From: an uncultured Mailhella sp.
GTDB taxonomy: Bacteria; Desulfobacterota; Desulfovibrionia; Desulfovibrionales; Desulfovibrionaceae
NCBI GenBank assembly: GCA_948482415.1
Contig: CAOMFZ010000089.1
Location: 1 to 9,091, forward strand
DNA length: 9,091 bases
Direction of reading: 5' to 3'
The position numbers and the translations under genes are program-made. The notes under the pieces were generated by a model that saw only the letters and a program-made list of their open reading frames with translations, did no database searches and was not told where the DNA came from. Positions 7,203-9,091 of the stretch are shown piece after piece; the first letter of the stretch is position 1; every line of letters begins with the position of its first letter.

Positions 7203-7274
7203 TGGCGGGATGTCCGGGAGTCTCACCCGGCTGCTGGGGTTTAGAGTCCCAGCGATCAATTCGATCCACACCCC
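7203..7274 (-). tRNA. pylT: tRNA-Pyl (anticodon CUA, amber suppressor)
   Basis: This 72-nt tRNA decodes UAG as pyrrolysine. Reading the minus strand I fold it fully. The acceptor stem is GGGGUGU/ACAUCCC (7 bp, one G-U), with discriminator G73 and an encoded CCA (7205-7203). A single G joins the acceptor to the D stem GAUC/GAUC, whose loop GAAUU has only 5 nt and lacks the GG pair. Next comes a six-position anticodon stem CUGGGA/CCCCAG around the loop CUCUAAA, a 3-nt variable loop CAG, and the T stem CCGGG/CCCGG with loop UGAGACU (no TTC motif). The one-base connector, tiny D loop, long anticodon stem and three-base variable loop are diagnostic of tRNA-Pyl. G73 and the G1-C72 pair are known PylS identity elements. 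Oddity: the stem position next to the loop is A.C, not a Watson-Crick pair. Confidence 0.98.
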
Positions 7275-7288
7275 GTAAAAGTTTTTAC
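7275..7288. repeat. 14-bp palindrome abutting the tRNA-Pyl gene
   Basis: GTAAAA-GT-TTTTAC is a perfect 6-bp inverted repeat with a 2-bp centre, ending at the base before the mature tRNA 5' end. It covers the predicted transcription start of pylT (about 7284), where a repressor site could sit. With so small a loop it is a better DNA operator than an RNA hairpin. AT richness makes chance possible. Confidence 0.4.
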
Positions 7289-7290
7289 TA

Positions 7291-7319
7291 TCTATACCAA
7301 ATAGCCCAATTAAAGTCCA
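7291..7319 (-). promoter_or_regulatory. Predicted promoter of the pylT-pylSn-pylSc-pylB-pylC-pylD operon
   Basis: On the minus strand, TGGACT (7319-7314) and TATAGA (7296-7291) are spaced by exactly 17 nt, each matching the sigma70 consensus at 4 of 6 positions. Transcription would start near 7284, giving a tRNA leader of about 10 nt. The -35 is imperfect, which suits a promoter needing an activator. Confidence 0.5.
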
Positions 7320-7347
7320 GTAAAAACCTAAGAATTCGCATGAATAT

Positions 7348-7359
7348 AAAAAATTTTTT
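7348..7359. other. A6T6 tract between the divergent promoters
   Basis: This is a 12-bp palindrome of six A then six T. Such tracts are intrinsically bent or stiff, and this one ends 2 bp before the TTGACT hexamer of the regulator promoter, where an UP element would act. It lies about midway between the two divergent promoters and may help set their geometry. Confidence 0.4.
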
Positions 7360-7361
7360 CC

Positions 7362-7375
7362 TTGACTTTTTTCAC
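7362..7375. promoter_or_regulatory. Crp/Fnr-like candidate operator (TTGA-N6-TCAC)
   Basis: TTGA-CTTTTT-TCAC has the half-site geometry of the Crp box (TGTGA-N6-TCACA) with one good and one degraded half. It overlaps the -35 of the regulator promoter, where binding would repress that gene. The centre is about 85 bp upstream of the predicted pylT start. Confidence 0.35.
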
Positions 7376-7391
7376 TGTATACATTTATACA
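7376..7391. promoter_or_regulatory. Inverted repeat TGTATA-N4-TATACA overlapping the regulator -10
   Basis: TGTATA-CATT-TATACA is a perfect 6-bp inverted repeat in a 16-bp site. It covers the predicted -10 and lies 6 bp before the ATG of the first regulator. Its centre is about 100 bp upstream of the predicted pylT start. It could serve autorepression together with pyl activation; no binding evidence is available here. Confidence 0.4.
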
Positions 7392-7397
7392 TAGCAA

Positions 7398-8072
7398 ATG
7401 GTTAAAAGATACTTTGTTCCTCACCTCTCCCAACTCAATCCTGAATGGAAAGAATTTACAGAATATAGTCATGACATTGAAATTGACTATAAAGCTCCGT
7501 ATATTCCCCATGACTATGATTTGATTTTTGTAAAAAAAGGTTATATAAAACTATACTGCAAAACAAATAAAAAAAATGAAATTTTTACACTTATTATCGG
7601 TGAAAATTCTTTAGCGAATGTGGGGGGAACAATAACAGGAGCAAACCGCTTTTCTAAAATTGTTACCGATACAAAAGCTGACTTAAGAATATATGATTCT
7701 TACTTTTTTTGGGATTTAGATTTTATCAGAGAACATGCCTTATTAATTCAAGGACTTTCCAAAGCTATCGCCTGCTGCATGAATTTTCATATTGTCCGCT
7801 CACACTATAATTGTTTTTATTCAAGTTTACCGCAGCTATGCCAAACAATTTTAACAATTTCCCGTGAAAATTATGAAAGCCCGTCTAACCGTGTAAAACT
7901 TATTACCCAAAAAGATTTAGCCGACCTGAGCGGAATGCACCCAATTACTGCCTGCAATAATTTGAAAAAACTTCGCGAAGCGGGAATAATTGGAAAACTG
8001 TCCCAACAAGATATTGAAATTCTCGATATGAATCAATTCAACCTTATTGCTACAAACCAAATCACTTTATAA
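7398..8072 (+). CDS. Crp/Fnr-family transcriptional regulator, first of a tandem pair
   Basis: The 224-residue protein has a cyclic-nucleotide-binding-like beta roll in the N-terminal half (about 25-105; YDLIFVKKGYIKLYCKT at 40-56 is the typical core strand pair), a long dimer helix region (about 108-155) and a winged helix-turn-helix. The HTH is LITQKDLADLSGMHPITACNNLKKLREAGII (168-198), with the wing after it. There is no N-terminal cysteine cluster of the Fnr type, so an Fe-S sensor is not indicated; the effector is unknown. ATG 7398 is chosen because an in-frame TAG lies two codons upstream and no later ATG occurs before the dimer helix. There is no Shine-Dalgarno sequence. The gene is divergent from pylT, with the control region between them, so local control of the pyl operon is a reasonable inference. 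Target and ligand are unproven. HTH residues differ from those of its neighbour, so the two may read different sites. Confidence 0.88.
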   Translation: MVKRYFVPHLSQLNPEWKEFTEYSHDIEIDYKAPYIPHDYDLIFVKKGYIKLYCKTNKKNEIFTLIIGENSLANVGGTITGANRFSKIVTDTKADLRIYDSYFFWDLDFIREHALLIQGLSKAIACCMNFHIVRSHYNCFYSSLPQLCQTILTISRENYESPSNRVKLITQKDLADLSGMHPITACNNLKKLREAGIIGKLSQQDIEILDMNQFNLIATNQITL

Positions 8073-8078
8073 CAAACC

Positions 8079-8771
8079 ATGTATCCTACAAGTTTTGCTC
8101 ACCTTTTTTTACGACTGACCAATGTTAATAATAAGTGGGATTTCTTATTGCCCAATTTCAAACAAATTGTTTATAAAAAGAACAGCATTATCAAAGGAAC
8201 AGAACAATTTCTCTTTTTTTTGGAAAAAGGCATTATCCATACCTCATTTACCAGTATTTCCGGGACTGAATGGATATTTATTTTTCAGCAGCAGGGCTGT
8301 ATTTTCAATGAATTGGCCATTTTTGACAATCCTATGAAATTTCAGTACACAACCAATACAGAATGTACAATTCGCCAAATTCCGGTAAAAACAGTACAAT
8401 CCCTTGATTTTATAGAAAAATATCCGGATTTATATATCAATTTTATTGAAATGCTTGCATTAAAAGAATCTATCAGCTATTCCTATTTCTCTGATTTGGC
8501 ATATTCCTCTGCCAAAAGCAAAGTTTGCCAAGCTATTCTTGCCCTTGCCAATGAACATGGAAAAGCAGTTTTTAATCCCGGAATTACCCAATCTGAAATT
8601 GGCGCAATGCTTGGTCTGCACCAAACAAGTGTTGCCCGCGTAGTCCAGGATTTGCGAAAAGAACATATTTTAGGAGCATTTACCAAAAACCATGTTGAGA
8701 TTTTTAACCTTGATTTGCTGAAACAAATCAGTGAGGAAGTAAATGCTCCACAGGAAAATTTCTATTTTTAA
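8079..8771 (+). CDS. Crp/Fnr-family transcriptional regulator, second of a tandem pair
   Basis: The 230-residue protein has the same architecture as the gene before it: beta roll (about 30-105, with FLFFLEKGIIHTSF at 44-57 and GCIFNELAIFDNP at 73-85, where Crp proteins have the G-x-x-x-G-E phosphate-cassette region), dimer helix (about 110-155) and winged HTH (ITQSEIGAMLGLHQTSVARVVQDLRKEHIL, 169-198). The arginine expected of a cAMP-binding cassette is not evident, so the ligand is probably not cAMP. No Fnr-type cysteines are seen. It starts 6 nt after the stop of the first regulator with no recognisable ribosome site, so translation probably depends on coupling, and the two are one operon. 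The resemblance between the two is at family level, so an ancient duplication or separate recruitment are both possible. They could form a heterodimer or act in series; nothing in the sequence decides this. Confidence 0.88.
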   Translation: MYPTSFAHLFLRLTNVNNKWDFLLPNFKQIVYKKNSIIKGTEQFLFFLEKGIIHTSFTSISGTEWIFIFQQQGCIFNELAIFDNPMKFQYTTNTECTIRQIPVKTVQSLDFIEKYPDLYINFIEMLALKESISYSYFSDLAYSSAKSKVCQAILALANEHGKAVFNPGITQSEIGAMLGLHQTSVARVVQDLRKEHILGAFTKNHVEIFNLDLLKQISEEVNAPQENFYF

Positions 8772-8861
8772 CTGCAAGTTTTTTATATCTTAATAACAAT
8801 ACCAAAATAGTATACTGAATAAATCCATAATACACCTCTTTTTTGCCTCATGCAATACTGT

Positions 8862-9091
8862 TTATTTTTGCCGACTTCCCAGCAGAAAAGCCTGTTTATC
8901 AGAAACCTCGCCTTGCCAGCCGTCACATGTATTTTGTATACAGTCAATACGATGAGAATATGGTTTAATATCTAAAAGCGGAGTTTCATTTAATACATCT
9001 GCTCCTTCAATCATTAAAATATTATCTTGCCGTGACAACAGCCGTACTATGCTTAACCCTATGGGATTAGGACGTCCTGGAACACGGGTTG
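8862..9091 (-). CDS. trmO: TrmO/TsaA-like tRNA methyltransferase, C-terminal part (5' truncated by window)
   Basis: Seventy-five residues are readable before a TAA at 8864-8862; the N-terminus is beyond the window. The start of the visible part, TRVPGRPNPIGLSIVRLL, and the later LDIKPYSHRID are the signature stretches of the UPF0066/TsaA fold of TrmO (YaeB). TrmO uses SAM to N6-methylate t6A37 in certain threonine tRNAs. The C-terminal tail (CDGWQGEVSDKQAFLLGSRQK) is short and shows nothing distinctive. The family also contains proteins of unclear role in methanogens and sulfate reducers, so the exact substrate is not certain. It converges on the second Crp/Fnr gene with a 90-nt gap (8772-8861) in which I see only a 4-bp TTGC/GCAA hairpin and no convincing terminator. 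A functional tie to the pyl cassette is not indicated: t6A needs U36, and tRNA-Pyl has A36. Confidence 0.82.
   Translation of the reverse strand, partial: TRVPGRPNPIGLSIVRLLSRQDNILMIEGADVLNETPLLDIKPYSHRIDCIQNTCDGWQGEVSDKQAFLLGSRQK

Larger units (their letters stand above)
7362..7391 (+). promoter_or_regulatory. Predicted promoter of the tandem Crp/Fnr regulators
   Basis: TTGACT (7362-7367, 5 of 6 to consensus) and TATACA (7386-7391, 4 of 6) are spaced 18 nt apart. The expected start of transcription falls at about 7397-7399, on the ATG of the first regulator (7398). It is back to back with the pylT promoter, with about 43 bp between the two -35 elements. Confidence 0.5.

Noticed and set aside
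7203..7274. tRNA-Pyl gene as an integration site for a mobile island carrying pyl
   Set aside because: I saw no repeated copy of the tRNA 3' end and no integrase in the window; transfer of the cassette is possible but not shown here.
7188..7511. 107-codon minus-strand open frame across the control region and tRNA gene
   Set aside because: It runs through the tRNA-Pyl gene and the predicted promoter, and its translation shows no motif.
8809..8816. Recurrence of GTATAC-centred palindromes (7377, 8810, 8936) as a regulator motif
   Set aside because: A 6-bp palindrome in AT-rich DNA is expected by chance; only the 7376-7391 site has a longer symmetric structure and a promoter context.
8844..8861. 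Terminator between the second Crp/Fnr gene and the TrmO-like gene
   Set aside because: Only a 4-bp TTGC/GCAA stem with a 5-nt loop; too weak to call in an AT-rich region.
8862..9091. TrmO-like protein as a modifier of tRNA-Pyl
   Set aside because: TrmO acts on t6A37, which needs U36; tRNA-Pyl has A36, so it should not be a substrate.

Overview
The window looks like an AT-rich bacterial chromosome segment centred on a complete pyrrolysine (Pyl, 22nd amino acid) biosynthesis and encoding cassette. The split synthetase (separate PylSn and PylSc), the tRNA-encoded CCA, the Crp/Fnr-type regulators and the neighbouring cobalamin genes point to an anaerobic bacterium, not a methanogen. A low-GC member of the Desulfovibrionaceae (the Bilophila/Taurinivorans neighbourhood) is my best guess. 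That taxonomic call is an inference from gene content and cannot be settled here.

Layout. (1) 1-2108, + strand: the 3' part of a fused gene with a CobD/HisC-like PLP aminotransferase-fold domain followed by a full cobyric acid synthase (CobQ). (2) 2181-2840, +: a 219-residue protein resembling the activation domain of B12-dependent methionine synthase, with a C-terminal cysteine cluster, followed by a probable terminator. (3) 7274 down to 2967, - strand: pylT (tRNA-Pyl, anticodon CUA), pylSn, pylSc, pylB, pylC, pylD, tightly packed (spacings of +1, -1, +15 and +13 nt between the protein genes) and probably one transcript from a promoter just upstream of pylT. (4) 7275-7397: a short divergent control region with two back-to-back promoters, an A6T6 tract and three inverted repeats. 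(5) 7398-8771, +: two tandem Crp/Fnr-family regulators 6 nt apart. (6) 9091-8862, -: the C-terminal part of a TrmO/TsaA-like tRNA methyltransferase.

How it fits together. PylB, PylC and PylD make pyrrolysine from two lysines. PylSn and PylSc together charge tRNA-Pyl, which reads UAG as Pyl. In known Pyl users the amino acid goes into corrinoid-dependent methylamine methyltransferases, so a cobalamin gene and a B12-activation-like protein next door make functional sense. No methyltransferase target gene is in the window. Ten genes have a visible stop codon: nine use TAA, one uses TGA and none uses TAG.

The most interesting part is the regulatory arrangement. Two paralogous-looking Crp/Fnr regulators are transcribed divergently from pylT with palindromes in between. 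This suggests the Pyl cassette is switched by a signal instead of being constitutive. The tRNA-Pyl also has an A.C apposition at the loop-closing position of its six-pair anticodon stem.
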